From Bacillus sp. 522_BSPC (GTDB lineage: Bacteria > Bacillota > Bacilli > Bacillales > Cytobacillaceae): a DNA stretch of 64,000 nt. The notes below the pieces were generated by a model. That model had not been told where the DNA came from. It made no database searches and saw nothing but the letters and a program-made list of their open reading frames with translations. Both the position numbers and the translations under genes were made by a program. The stretch lies in contig NZ_JVDT01000266.1 of the NCBI RefSeq assembly GCF_001076885.1, positions 1 to 64,000 on the forward strand, given 5' to 3'. Of this stretch, positions 1-9,185 are shown piece by piece. The first letter of the stretch is position 1; every line of letters starts with the position of its first letter.

Positions 1-170
1 AGGGTAGCATCGTGAAGCCCATCAGCCCCTGGGCACCCGGAGCTGGACTAGTTGAAAAGCGGAAGCGCCTGGTTATCGTTGTACAAACTAGTAGGGGGGC
101 TGACTGAGATACTTTTAAAAATGCGACAATTTAATGTTGTCTCTTCCCTAGTTTGTTTTTAATAAATACA
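1..170. repeat. Probable degenerate intergenic repeat at window edge
   Basis: This non-coding stretch is clearly richer in G and C than the AT-rich DNA after it. It carries imperfect inverted segments: GGACTAGTT (46-54) against AAACTAGTA (86-94), and CAGCCCCT against AGGGGGGCTG. The phrase AAAAGCGGAAGCGCCT (55-70) resembles a dispersed intergenic element I recall from other Bacillaceae; that is recollection, not a search. No ORF with a ribosome binding site is seen. Confidence 0.4.
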
Positions 171-189
171 AATGGGCTTTTATAAGGTT

Positions 190-256
190 TCTATGTTACC
201 TTCTCCTCTTCTTTTCCTTACTTTCGGGCTCAAAGAACGCTCCTCTGTTACTTATA
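190..256. repeat. Degenerate copy of the 52-nt repeat
   Basis: The TGTTAC motif occurs at 194 and again at 246, exactly 52 nt apart. The DNA between them (CTTTTCC, CGGGCTCA.AGAACGC) matches the unit repeated in tandem near 26989-27150. This is a partial, diverged copy of that element, about 27 kb away, located just beyond the terminator of the VWA operon. Confidence 0.6.
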
Positions 257-286
257 AACCAGTTTATAACCTAAACCGCTGCTTCC

Positions 287-326
287 ATAAAAAACTGCAG
301 ATAACTTTTAAAGTATACCCGCAGTT
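287..326 (-). terminator. Rho-independent terminator of the VWA operon
   Basis: On the minus strand an 11-bp stem (arms 293-303 and 316-326; A-T and G-C pairs with two G-U) closes a small inner helix and is followed by a run of six T. It lies about 20 nt past the stop codon of the last VWA gene. Confidence 0.8.
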
Positions 327-345
327 CGTATCATACCAACCTATC

Positions 346-3108
346 TCATCGTTTTTTCTTCCGCTTCATCTCTAACAATTGATCCAAATGGTTTTCGTTC
401 TCTTCCTTTGTATTTAGCTTTTTCGTCTTTTTCGGTGGTTTTGCTTGTTTTTTATTTGTTTCTCTATTAGAATCCAGCTGTGCCTCTTTCCCTATAGATA
501 CTGGTGTCTCTCTAGGTGCTGAGCTGATCTTTTGCTTAAAGGTCTTTTGCCGTTTAACACCTTCTTTTTTTTCAAACACAGCAAGGAATTTAACTGGTAA
601 TCCTAATCTTCTAATGGCAATTTCTATCAATAGAAGCAGGAAACTAATGAACAGCAAAACTTCTGTAATCTCCTGCTTTTGTTTAACTGGATTCTTTAGC
701 GGTCGAAATGCTTGTGATTCTTTTTCTAGCTGAGAGCCGTCAGTTATTGCCAGAAGCTCGTTTACCTTTTCTTCATTGGCTCCGGTAATTAAATATTCAT
801 CAGAATAAGGGACGGTAAAGCCTGATTGGTAAACGGTGACATTTCCATCCTCATCCGTCTGTTTGACATGAATAAAATAAAGACCTGGATCATTGTCAAC
901 ATCCACCTCATATTTTCCAGGGGCAATCATTTTTGTATTTCCTTCAACCACTTCTCCTCTTTCTGAAATAATGGTTGTTTCAATCGGGAGCATCGATAAT
1001 TTATCTGCTGAAACGGATAAATAGGTTCGATCCTGCTCTTTTTCGACAGATAAAGAATACGCTTCTGAATCGTACTGTGGCAAAGTATTCGCGACCACTT
1101 TTGTAAAAAAGCTGCTCCATTGGTTCCAGCGAGCCCAATCCCCGTTCCATGCACCATTTACGTCAGAAGTGAAAGCTATCGTCTTACCTAAACCGTATTG
1201 CCATTCTGCTAATATCGGATCTTCCTTTGTGCTTTCAATCGGAACGGTGCTTTCTGCTTTGGGTGTTGTTGCGATATAGGCATTCATCTGGGGAATTCCT
1301 TGACTAAACAACGAATCCCATCCATAGCCAGATTTAATATTAGGATAAAATGGATTGTCTTCAATATAGGTTCTTGTCGCCATAACAGTTTCTCTTGATA
1401 AAATGGAAGGAATAACCGTTGAATCCTGTACATCATAAAAACGCCCTGCCCCAAGCTTTGCTAATTCCTCCAACAAATTTCGGTCCGCATCTGCGCCTAA
1501 AGCTACCGTTGACATCGTAACATTTTTCTTACTGCCTTCATTAATTAGCTCTTCGTAATCATTATTCGTCGCAGATTGTCCATCGGTGAGTAAAATGATA
1601 TGTTTTCTTTTTACATCTAAATCACTGATTTGATCATAAGCTTCCACTAATGACCCATATATTTCAGTTCCTCCACCAACTGGAACAGAACGAATTTTAT
1701 TTACTACTTCTTCTTTATTTTTCAAAGGCTTAGGCTCCACTATCACCCATGGTTTATCATCAAAAGCAATAAACCCTAACGTATCTGTCTCTTGAAGCAA
1801 TTCAACCGATCTTGCTGCCGCTTCTTTCGCTAACGAAAACTTTTGCCCATCCATACTTCCAGATCGATCTAAAACAATCATTAACGCCATTGAAGGCATT
1901 TCTTTTTTTCCTTTGATGTCCATATCTACTGGGAGAAGCTTCTCTATAGGTGTTTGAAAATATCCCCCTAGCCCGAAGCTATCTTCCCCACCTGTCATGA
2001 GAAAACCGACACCAAAGTCTTTGACACTTTTTTCGATAAGACTCATTTGATTTTCCGTAATATCTGTTGCAGCAATATTATTAAAAATAATCGACTGATA
2101 ATTCAAATAGCCAGGAAGTACGGTTGGCAGCTGAATCGATGAACGTACCTCTACTTTATACCCTGCTCCTTCCATGATTTGTACGAGCGCTTTATTTGAA
2201 TCATTTTGAACCAAGAGAATTTGCGGAATCGTTTTAACCATATTCACGACCTGCAGCTTGTTATTTTCAGCGTAAGCATCATTCGTCAATTCTAGTTCCG
2301 CTTTATAGGTTACTAATCCAGCCTGTTCCACTGGAAACTGGATTGGGATAACATTTGTTCCTTCTTTTATTTCAATTGACTTGGAAACAATTTTATTATT
2401 ATTCTCATAAAAATGAAGCAATCCACTCTTTGCAATATTACTCTCAATCGTTACAGAAACCGACGCTTGTTCCCCTTCATATAAAGTGGAAGGCACTTCT
2501 ATTTCACTAACGGCAGTATCTTCATAAGAATGCGATTGGAGCAAAACAGTATCTAATTCGATAGAGCGATTTTTTAATAACTTCGCAGCTTCGATGAGAT
2601 TCCCCATCGTCTCGTTTCCGTCCGTAAATAGAATAATTCTTCCACCACTATTATTCGGAAAAACACTACTGGCAAGATTAATGGCCCCTTCAATATTCGT
2701 ATGATCTTTCCCTGTCTCCTCATTCCATTTTGGAAAACGGAGACCTTCTTTTCCCATCATTTGTTCAATGGTTGCTTTCTCTCCAAAGGAAAGAACACTA
2801 TATTCATCTTTTTCGTTCTTATTTTGCACGCTTTTTTCCAGCCATTCGAGTTGCTGGTCTCCTGAATCTTGTACACTTGCACTTCGATCCATTAGAAATA
2901 CAACTTGTGTTTCTTTTTGCGGCAAAACTATTTGAGGAATAGCAAGCGCAATGATTAATAGGGAAAAAATACATGTTCTTAAAAAGAGTATAACCTGACT
3001 TTCCTTTCTATTTGTCATCATCTTCATCTGCTTCCAATATCGGTAAAGAAGAAAAGCAACAGGAAGGAATAGTAATAGAATGAATGGGTATTTAAACTCT
3101 ATTTGCAC
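346..3108 (-). CDS. Membrane protein with two VWA domains and a GATase-like middle domain
   Basis: About 920 residues. I place the start at a GTG (3106-3108) because GGGAGG lies 9 nt upstream; an upstream ATG at 3180 would overlap the previous gene by 89 nt and has no better site. Two N-terminal membrane helices (about residues 5-22 and 38-58) precede a first VWA domain with a DRSAS metal site near residue 74. A middle segment (about 290-380) resembles the class I glutamine-amidotransferase-like fold found in such proteins. A second VWA domain follows with the full DRSGS MIDAS motif and an LLTDGQSA strand. One membrane helix lies near residue 840, followed by a Lys-rich cytoplasmic tail. The layout suggests an adhesion or scaffold component acting at the membrane with the adjacent MoxR ATPase. 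It is the last gene of the operon and overlaps the preceding gene by 17 nt. Function is inferred from family only. Confidence 0.85.
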   Translation of the reverse strand: MQIEFKYPFILLLFLPVAFLLYRYWKQMKMMTNRKESQVILFLRTCIFSLLIIALAIPQIVLPQKETQVVFLMDRSASVQDSGDQQLEWLEKSVQNKNEKDEYSVLSFGEKATIEQMMGKEGLRFPKWNEETGKDHTNIEGAINLASSVFPNNSGGRIILFTDGNETMGNLIEAAKLLKNRSIELDTVLLQSHSYEDTAVSEIEVPSTLYEGEQASVSVTIESNIAKSGLLHFYENNNKIVSKSIEIKEGTNVIPIQFPVEQAGLVTYKAELELTNDAYAENNKLQVVNMVKTIPQILLVQNDSNKALVQIMEGAGYKVEVRSSIQLPTVLPGYLNYQSIIFNNIAATDITENQMSLIEKSVKDFGVGFLMTGGEDSFGLGGYFQTPIEKLLPVDMDIKGKKEMPSMALMIVLDRSGSMDGQKFSLAKEAAARSVELLQETDTLGFIAFDDKPWVIVEPKPLKNKEEVVNKIRSVPVGGGTEIYGSLVEAYDQISDLDVKRKHIILLTDGQSATNNDYEELINEGSKKNVTMSTVALGADADRNLLEELAKLGAGRFYDVQDSTVIPSILSRETVMATRTYIEDNPFYPNIKSGYGWDSLFSQGIPQMNAYIATTPKAESTVPIESTKEDPILAEWQYGLGKTIAFTSDVNGAWNGDWARWNQWSSFFTKVVANTLPQYDSEAYSLSVEKEQDRTYLSVSADKLSMLPIETTIISERGEVVEGNTKMIAPGKYEVDVDNDPGLYFIHVKQTDEDGNVTVYQSGFTVPYSDEYLITGANEEKVNELLAITDGSQLEKESQAFRPLKNPVKQKQEITEVLLFISFLLLLIEIAIRRLGLPVKFLAVFEKKEGVKRQKTFKQKISSAPRETPVSIGKEAQLDSNRETNKKQAKPPKKTKKLNTKEENENHLDQLLEMKRKKKR

Positions 3109-4864
3109 GGCGATAAACCTCCCATTCCAGACATAAAATGATAAGAACAAGTAAACATAAAACATACCATAGCCAATCACTTTCCGTTTTTGTAACCTGA
3201 TTTTCCTTTAGTTGGGTCTCGTTTAATATAAACGACTTTTGCGATTCAATGGTCTTCTCTCGGTCATCTAAATTCACAGAAAAATAAAGGAGCTCAGAAT
3301 CATTTGTAAGCTGATAAACACCTGGTAGCTTCGGTGCCTGGAAGCCATCTTCCATCGAAAAGGAGTCTACTAATTGGTCATTTTCATTATATATATCCCA
3401 ATCGGATTCTTGATTTGTTAATGAAATGGTTCTTGATTCTAAAGGCTGAAAATCTCCAACATAATTGGATTGTGAGGAAAGCCATAGATACATATTGTAT
3501 AAAAGAATCGGAAAACTTGGGTGTAATGGCCAATCACTATCTTTTAAATCAAATTGAATGAATATGGCTGGCTGATTATTTACTTCCCCTTTTTGAATCA
3601 ACGGCAGCTCTCCACTTTTAACAATCGGTTTCATACTTTCCATCGTTTGCTTTATAGCACTTGCGATAAAAACATCCTTCATATCTACATGTAATAATAA
3701 TTCATCTTCACTTTGTTCTATCTCTGTTTGTAATTCTTCTTTTTTTCCATCCGTAAAAAAGAATACAAACGGAGCCCCAATATTTTCAGGTAGCGTAGAA
3801 CCAGATAATAGGAAAATACTGTCCTGTTTCGTTAAAAATTCTGTTTTATCCTCCATTTGGATGACACGAAGACCAATCGCCTCAAACCCCTTTACCAAAA
3901 AAGGATTCATTTCCTTATCTGTATACATAGTTGTAATCTGTCTATTAAATACAGCGGTTTGCCTATTATCGATTACATAATCATCTGTAGCAGTAAGTTT
4001 GGCATTGTAATAAGATTTCTCGGGTAAATCGTTTATTGCGATTATTTTTCTTTCTTTTGGCTGTAGCTCAATCTCTTGCTGATAAAGCACTGTTTTTTCG
4101 CTTTCAACTTGAAAAGGTATTGTCTTAAGGGAATCTGATTGATTTTCCACCAAAGCAATCCCTGCTACTCCATCACCATTTTTTGATACACCAAAAGATA
4201 AAATCGAAATATTATCTGGCTTTTCCTGTTCTTGATTATGTACTTCTACGTAGAAGGAATTAATACTCTGTATCCTTTCCTTCTCTACTCCGTCAGAAAA
4301 AATATGAATAGCCGTTTTTCCCTCTTTTGCTAGGCTTGCGGTTAGTTCTGTGGCACTTTGCCAGTCTTCATGGGTATAGGAAAGCTCTATGTCTTTAATC
4401 GCTGCACTTACTTTATATCGGTCTGACTCATCATGTAGAAGTATTTTAGGATGATCATTTACCTCGAGAACCGTGACAGATTGGTTTTGCTGAATACGTT
4501 CCATCATTTCTAACGCAGCAGCTTTGCTTTCTTCTAATCTATTAGAGGCATTTTCCTTTGCGGCCATCGAAGCCGATGTATCAAACATAAAAATGATTTG
4601 TTCCCCTTTAATCGCCTCTTTAGCAAAATATGGCCCTACAAGTGCTAACATCAGCAAAAGCAAGCAAATAAGCTGCAGCCAGAATAAGACGTTATTTTGC
4701 CATTTATGTAACCATGAGGATGCCTTCATTTCCTTAAGAACTTCCTCCCAAAGTAAATTGGAAGGGATGATTTGTTTAGTATATTTCTTCCGAAAAAAAT
4801 ATAATAGGATAAATAATCCAATTAAAAATAGCAGCAAAAAGTAGTATGGATTTGCTAAATGCAT
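3092..4864 (-). CDS. BatA-like VWA membrane protein
   Basis: 590 residues. The N-terminus (residues 1-80) has the two-helix BatA_N arrangement: a first helix at about 6-23, a short basic loop, then a second helix at about 60-78. A VWA domain follows directly, with the MIDAS motif DTSAS at residue 95 and a HIFSDG strand further on. The long C-terminal part is extracytoplasmic-looking beta-rich sequence, closed by one helix near residues 560-580. BatA-type proteins are partners of MoxR ATPases. The next gene upstream is the DUF58 protein, 34 nt away, and the next VWA gene overlaps its 3' end. Exact role unknown. Confidence 0.85.
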   Translation of the reverse strand: MHLANPYYFLLLFLIGLFILLYFFRKKYTKQIIPSNLLWEEVLKEMKASSWLHKWQNNVLFWLQLICLLLLMLALVGPYFAKEAIKGEQIIFMFDTSASMAAKENASNRLEESKAAALEMMERIQQNQSVTVLEVNDHPKILLHDESDRYKVSAAIKDIELSYTHEDWQSATELTASLAKEGKTAIHIFSDGVEKERIQSINSFYVEVHNQEQEKPDNISILSFGVSKNGDGVAGIALVENQSDSLKTIPFQVESEKTVLYQQEIELQPKERKIIAINDLPEKSYYNAKLTATDDYVIDNRQTAVFNRQITTMYTDKEMNPFLVKGFEAIGLRVIQMEDKTEFLTKQDSIFLLSGSTLPENIGAPFVFFFTDGKKEELQTEIEQSEDELLLHVDMKDVFIASAIKQTMESMKPIVKSGELPLIQKGEVNNQPAIFIQFDLKDSDWPLHPSFPILLYNMYLWLSSQSNYVGDFQPLESRTISLTNQESDWDIYNENDQLVDSFSMEDGFQAPKLPGVYQLTNDSELLYFSVNLDDREKTIESQKSFILNETQLKENQVTKTESDWLWYVLCLLVLIILCLEWEVYRRANRV

Positions 4865-4898
4865 TTTTTCTCTCCTTTTGGCTCGAAATGAATAAGAA

Positions 4899-5759
4899 TT
4901 ATTGAACCAATCCAGTAAATGCTAGTTCACGTAAAATGATTGTTTGTATATCTAATTTATCGCTGATTTGACAATAACGGATTCCATGTGTGGCACAAAG
5001 AATTTCTAGCTCCTGATTATGCTGTGTTAGTCTTTTTTTATAAAGCGTTTTAATCGAATTATTAAGACTTACATCTACCATTTTTCCATTTTCACTATCA
5101 ACTAATTGTATATCGCCAGAAAGATGCGGATTTATTTCCGTATCACTTAGTAATTGAATCAGCCATATAGGTTGATTTCGAAATTTTAGCCGTTTAAAAC
5201 TTTCCTCAAAAAGCGACAATGCTTCTAAACCATCAGTTATCAAAACAATCATTTGTGACGGCGCTGATAAAGAGCTAATTAATGATTGTGTGAAGCTTTC
5301 ATTTATTGTCTGCTCCTTCATATCGACAATTTCGTAAAAGGTTCTTTTATTATGAACCGATCCTTTGCGATGAAAGGAAAGCTTTGTTGAAACAGCAGCA
5401 AAACTCAATCGATCCTCATGAGACAGTGTAATATAAGCTAAGCTTGCTGCTAGTTCTCTTGCTAACTCCCATTTAGAAGGGACTTGTTTCATCGAAGAAG
5501 TAGCATCAAGGAGTATACTAACAGAAATCTCTTTTTCATCTTGAAATCTTTTAATATATGGCTTATTCGTGCGACCATAGACATTCCAATCAATTTGGCG
5601 GATATCATCACCAGGATGATAGATTCTATAATCAGCAAAATCCAGGGAAGTGCCATGGATATGAGATTTTCTTCTGCCATTTTGCATTCCTGTACCCTTC
5701 ATCGAAACTTGCAGGCTTTTTCGATTCATTCTTGCTAATAAGGAATGATAGTTCTTCAT
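4899..5759 (-). CDS. DUF58 domain protein
   Basis: 286 residues. It contains the DUF58 core: a DYRIYHPGDD..IDW..YGR segment at about residues 42-66, then ILLDATSSM, a degenerate MIDAS-like motif, near residue 88. DUF58 proteins are VWA-fold relatives that are almost always encoded next to MoxR ATPases and VWA proteins, as here. No membrane helices are visible, so it should be cytosolic or peripheral. Its ATG overlaps the stop codon of the moxR-type gene by 4 nt, which indicates translational coupling. No molecular function is established for the family that I can cite. Confidence 0.88.
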   Translation of the reverse strand: MKNYHSLLARMNRKSLQVSMKGTGMQNGRRKSHIHGTSLDFADYRIYHPGDDIRQIDWNVYGRTNKPYIKRFQDEKEISVSILLDATSSMKQVPSKWELARELAASLAYITLSHEDRLSFAAVSTKLSFHRKGSVHNKRTFYEIVDMKEQTINESFTQSLISSLSAPSQMIVLITDGLEALSLFEESFKRLKFRNQPIWLIQLLSDTEINPHLSGDIQLVDSENGKMVDVSLNNSIKTLYKKRLTQHNQELEILCATHGIRYCQISDKLDIQTIILRELAFTGLVQ

Positions 5760-6766
5760 CGACCCTTCCCTGCTTCAATACGTAATGTTTTTTCCAAAAT
5801 ATCTTCGATGATCTGATCTGGAGTAACCCCCGCAATCTCCCCTTCAAAATTAAGCAAAATTCGATGTCTAAGAACAGGCACTGCCACATATCGCAAATCG
5901 GCAATAGAAATATGCAATCTTCCAGACGCTAACGCTCTAGCTTTTGCCATCGTTACTAAAGACTGTAGCCCCCTTGGTCCACTGCCTGCCTGAATATACT
6001 TGTTTCCTAATTCTGTCACATCCCCTGAGCCTGGATGAGTAGCAGAAACAATATTTACTGCAATGTCTAAAATATCATCAGCCACAAGAATTTGTTTAAC
6101 AAGACTTTGCAAATGAATAATATTCTCTACAGTGGCAACTTGATTCAAAGTGGTTGAGTCTGTTCCTGTAGTCCGCTTAATAATTGCTTTTAATTCCTCT
6201 TTTGAAGGATAAGTTACATGTAATTTACATAAAAACCGATCCAATTGGGCCTCAGGCAATGGATATGTTCCTTCCATATCGAGAGGATTTTGAGTTGCTA
6301 ATACAAAAAATGGCGCTTCTAATCTTTTCGTTTCTCCCATAATGGTGACCGTTTTTTCTCCCATTGCTTCTAATAAAGCACTTTGCGTTTTCGGTGTTGC
6401 TCGGTTGATTTCGTCAGCAAGGACAATATGCTTGAATAAAGGTCCCTCATGAAAATCAAATTGCTGTTTGCCTTTCTCATCAGGCTGTAGCACCATCGTA
6501 CCGGTAATATCTGCAGGCATTAAATCTGGCGTAAACTGAATACGTGCAAAGGTAAGGTTCATTACTTCCGAAATTGTTCGAATCATCATCGTTTTTCCAA
6601 GACCAGGAAGTCCTTCTAAAAGTACATGTCCGCCTGCTAGCATACTCCAAAGTACCTCATCAGTGATTTTTTCTTGTCCGACAATAAACTTGCCAATCTC
6701 TTCTTTCACCTTTTTAAGTAAAGACTCTGCTTGGATAAAATCTTGTTCTACTGGTTCTTTTTCCAT
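5756..6766 (-). CDS. MoxR family AAA+ ATPase
   Basis: 336 residues, typical for the family. Walker A is GLPGLGKTM (about 52-60), Walker B is IVLADE (about 114-119) followed by the INRATPKTQSALLEAM helix, and the sensor segment FVLATQNP is present. All ATPase residues appear intact. MoxR proteins act as chaperone-like ATPases that mature or remodel VWA-containing complexes. The DUF58 and two VWA genes directly downstream are the expected partners. It starts 8 nt after the stop of the Gly/Ser-rich gene. Confidence 0.93.
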   Translation of the reverse strand: MEKEPVEQDFIQAESLLKKVKEEIGKFIVGQEKITDEVLWSMLAGGHVLLEGLPGLGKTMMIRTISEVMNLTFARIQFTPDLMPADITGTMVLQPDEKGKQQFDFHEGPLFKHIVLADEINRATPKTQSALLEAMGEKTVTIMGETKRLEAPFFVLATQNPLDMEGTYPLPEAQLDRFLCKLHVTYPSKEELKAIIKRTTGTDSTTLNQVATVENIIHLQSLVKQILVADDILDIAVNIVSATHPGSGDVTELGNKYIQAGSGPRGLQSLVTMAKARALASGRLHISIADLRYVAVPVLRHRILLNFEGEIAGVTPDQIIEDILEKTLRIEAGKGR

Positions 6767-6774
6767 CTTTTCCC

Positions 6775-8331
6775 CTACTTTTCATTTGGTTTTATATCGG
6801 TAAAATAATTCTTCACAATATTTTCCAAGTCATGTGGTAATGTATATCTTGATGTACTTTCCCTATAAGAATCTTCATATTCTGAAAATACCTGTTCATA
6901 TGGACGAACACTCCCTTTCAGAACTGGACCTTCCCCTTCTGTCACCTGACCTTTCTTTCCATTCCCTAATTCACCTGAATCCACTTCAATATTATCTTTG
7001 CCATCTACTTTTTCTGGGACAGTTAATAACTCTCTGCTTCCGCCCCCAAATCCTGCTCCAGAGCCATTTCCTCCTCCAGATCCACTACCATTCCCGGAGC
7101 CTGATCCATTTCCTGATCCTGAGCCCGACCCTGTTCCTGAACCATCCCCATTCCCTGAGCCGTCGCTACCATCATTTCCATTAGTGGAGCCGTCATTGTC
7201 CTTCTGCCCTTGTTGGCCATTAGCATTTGCATTTTCTGGTGAATTCGCACCATTATTACTTGATCCATCAGCAACTGTGCTAGAATTAGGTACCGTTATT
7301 CCATTTGCAAGACTTTCATTTTTAAGTAGATTTTCTAATTGAGCTAGTTCAGTCTGTACAGATTCCAATTGCTCAAGAAGCTTCTCATTATTTAATAAAT
7401 CATCCATCTGGTCTAATAGCTGCTGTAACTGTTCTTCTGTTAACTGCTTATTTCCACCAGTCAATTGATTTAGGGCATCTCTTTGTTTTTCTGTTAACTG
7501 ATCATATTGCTCGTTTGCTTTTTGTAATTCCTTCTTGACTAATTCTTGATCCTTCTCTGAAATGGCTTCAGAAAGAGACTTAAAGCCAGCTTCATTCAGC
7601 TTTGCTTCCGCTTTTTGTCGCTCATTGCTTTTCTCTTGAAGCTTTCTTTTTTTTAGCTGTAGCTCTTTCGCTTGTTTTTCCAATTCCGCAAAGGTTTTTT
7701 CGACCGTATCCTTCTTCTCTAATTCCTTTTGAACCTGTTTAAGTTCTTTTTTTACTTGTTGATTTGTTTCTCTTTTTATTGCTTTTTCTAATTCTCTTTC
7801 CGCTTTAGCCATTGTTTTTATCTCATTCTCTTTTTCCTTCGCTGCTTCCATATTAATGGATGGGAAAAGCTGCAACAGGACACAAATAACAAGAGAAGCA
7901 ACTCCTGAAAAAACAAATTTCGGGGAGAGATAGCTTTTCTTCCGTTTTAATACAACTAATTGCTTCTGTTCCATTTCCGATATCGCCTGTTTTACAACTA
8001 ACTGTTCTACAGCGCCATTACTCTGTAAATAGGCATAGGCAGTCGTTGCATAATCATCTGAAACGAACTGATTATATAGTTTTACAGCCTGTTTCTCAGT
8101 TGGCCATTTTCTCCATAATCGAAATAGAAAAAGAATGACACCGATACAAGCTGTTAGAAAAAGAATGGATGATAAAAACGGAAGCACAAAAAAATAGGCA
8201 ATAACAGAAAGAAGGAGAAATACTCCTCCTAAAACCGCAAGTAAAAAACAGAACTCTTTTGCGATCATTTCTTTTGCTAGAGACGTTCTTACTGGTTTCA
8301 CTAATTCCTTATATTGTTGGTGGTTTTCCAT
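6775..8331 (-). CDS. Membrane coiled-coil protein with Gly/Ser/Asn-rich linker
   Basis: 518 residues, family not recognised. Two adjacent helices (about 30-70) and a third (about 133-152) give a membrane-anchored N-terminal part. A very Lys/Glu/Gln-rich coiled coil fills about 155-340. A low-complexity linker of Gly, Ser, Asn and Asp (about 345-430) follows, then a polar C-terminal domain of about 85 residues. The repeat-like linker produces several open antisense frames that are not genes. It sits between the ABC permease and the MoxR gene in one operon. It could be an envelope-spanning scaffold or a substrate of the MoxR complex; that is inference from shape and context. Confidence 0.8.
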   Translation of the reverse strand: MENHQQYKELVKPVRTSLAKEMIAKEFCFLLAVLGGVFLLLSVIAYFFVLPFLSSILFLTACIGVILFLFRLWRKWPTEKQAVKLYNQFVSDDYATTAYAYLQSNGAVEQLVVKQAISEMEQKQLVVLKRKKSYLSPKFVFSGVASLVICVLLQLFPSINMEAAKEKENEIKTMAKAERELEKAIKRETNQQVKKELKQVQKELEKKDTVEKTFAELEKQAKELQLKKRKLQEKSNERQKAEAKLNEAGFKSLSEAISEKDQELVKKELQKANEQYDQLTEKQRDALNQLTGGNKQLTEEQLQQLLDQMDDLLNNEKLLEQLESVQTELAQLENLLKNESLANGITVPNSSTVADGSSNNGANSPENANANGQQGQKDNDGSTNGNDGSDGSGNGDGSGTGSGSGSGNGSGSGNGSGSGGGNGSGAGFGGGSRELLTVPEKVDGKDNIEVDSGELGNGKKGQVTEGEGPVLKGSVRPYEQVFSEYEDSYRESTSRYTLPHDLENIVKNYFTDIKPNEK

Positions 8332-8339
8332 ACGATTAT

Positions 8340-9185
8340 CTACTTCCCTTTTGTCATATTCGCTCGCAATTTACGGACGCTAATTGTCAATGAAAGGGCA
8401 ATAACTACACAATAACTAATGACATGTGCCGCCCATATAGGAAATTTTATCCCGGTCCATTCCTTTATTTGATCAGAAACGGTTGGTTCAAATATATCTG
8501 CTAGCACAATACCAGGATTAAACATCGCGCTAAAATAGACGGAAGGTACTTTTTTGGGTACAGAACTAGAATAGATATCTGCCATTTGAAATAGAATGAG
8601 CGATATAACGACCGTTCCACCGACAATAAATAGGGTAACACTGTAGGTTGTAACCATGCTGACAATCGTTTTGCGAATCAGCGTCGAAAATAAAACACCA
8701 AAGCTACCAATAACTAAGATTGTAAATAAGCTAAAGAAAAACACTTGCACTAGCTGTGTCGGGGAGATACCACCATATAGAAATACAAAGCTATATATTG
8801 GTAGACTCGCAAGGATTAATAAAACCAAATATGCAACAGAAGAAAGTAATTTTCCAATAATAATCGTAAAACTGCTTTGCGTTGTCGTTAACAAAATGCT
8901 TAATGTTTGCCTTTCTCGCTCACTACTAATTACTCCACCAGTAAGCCCTGGAGTAATAAATAACACTAAACCTAATTGAAAGAACGCCAAAAACATGAAC
9001 ATCATACGACTTTCCTGCGGTTTGAAAAAACCAACTGGGCTCGTTGTTCTTAGTACAAACATAAAAGCAACCATCAGCAAGGAGAGGGCAAGGAGATAAA
9101 ACAGGATTCCAAGAAATGTTTTCCCTGAACGAAAGCGTAACTTTAATTCTTTATTTAATACAGGATTCATGAAGTAGGTTTTCAA
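8340..9185 (-). CDS. ABC-2 type transporter permease
   Basis: 281 residues with six predicted hydrophobic segments and the ABC-2 permease feel of NPVLNKELKLRFRSG at the start and an ISSERERQTLSILLTTTQS cytoplasmic stretch near residues 87-106. The start is a TTG at 9185 with GGAGG 10 nt upstream, overlapping the ATPase stop; an ATG five codons on is the alternative but sits too far from that site. It pairs with the ATPase encoded just upstream to form an ABC transporter of the export or membrane-remodelling type. Confidence 0.87.
   Translation of the reverse strand: MKTYFMNPVLNKELKLRFRSGKTFLGILFYLLALSLLMVAFMFVLRTTSPVGFFKPQESRMMFMFLAFFQLGLVLFITPGLTGGVISSERERQTLSILLTTTQSSFTIIIGKLLSSVAYLVLLILASLPIYSFVFLYGGISPTQLVQVFFFSLFTILVIGSFGVLFSTLIRKTIVSMVTTYSVTLFIVGGTVVISLILFQMADIYSSSVPKKVPSVYFSAMFNPGIVLADIFEPTVSDQIKEWTGIKFPIWAAHVISYCVVIALSLTISVRKLRANMTKGK

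Noticed and set aside
172-375. 67-codon plus-strand frame
   Set aside because: It covers the repeat and the VWA operon terminator and has no ribosome site.
6834-7342. Several long antisense frames, one Pro-rich
   Set aside because: They are shadows of the Gly/Ser low-complexity codons of the minus-strand gene.
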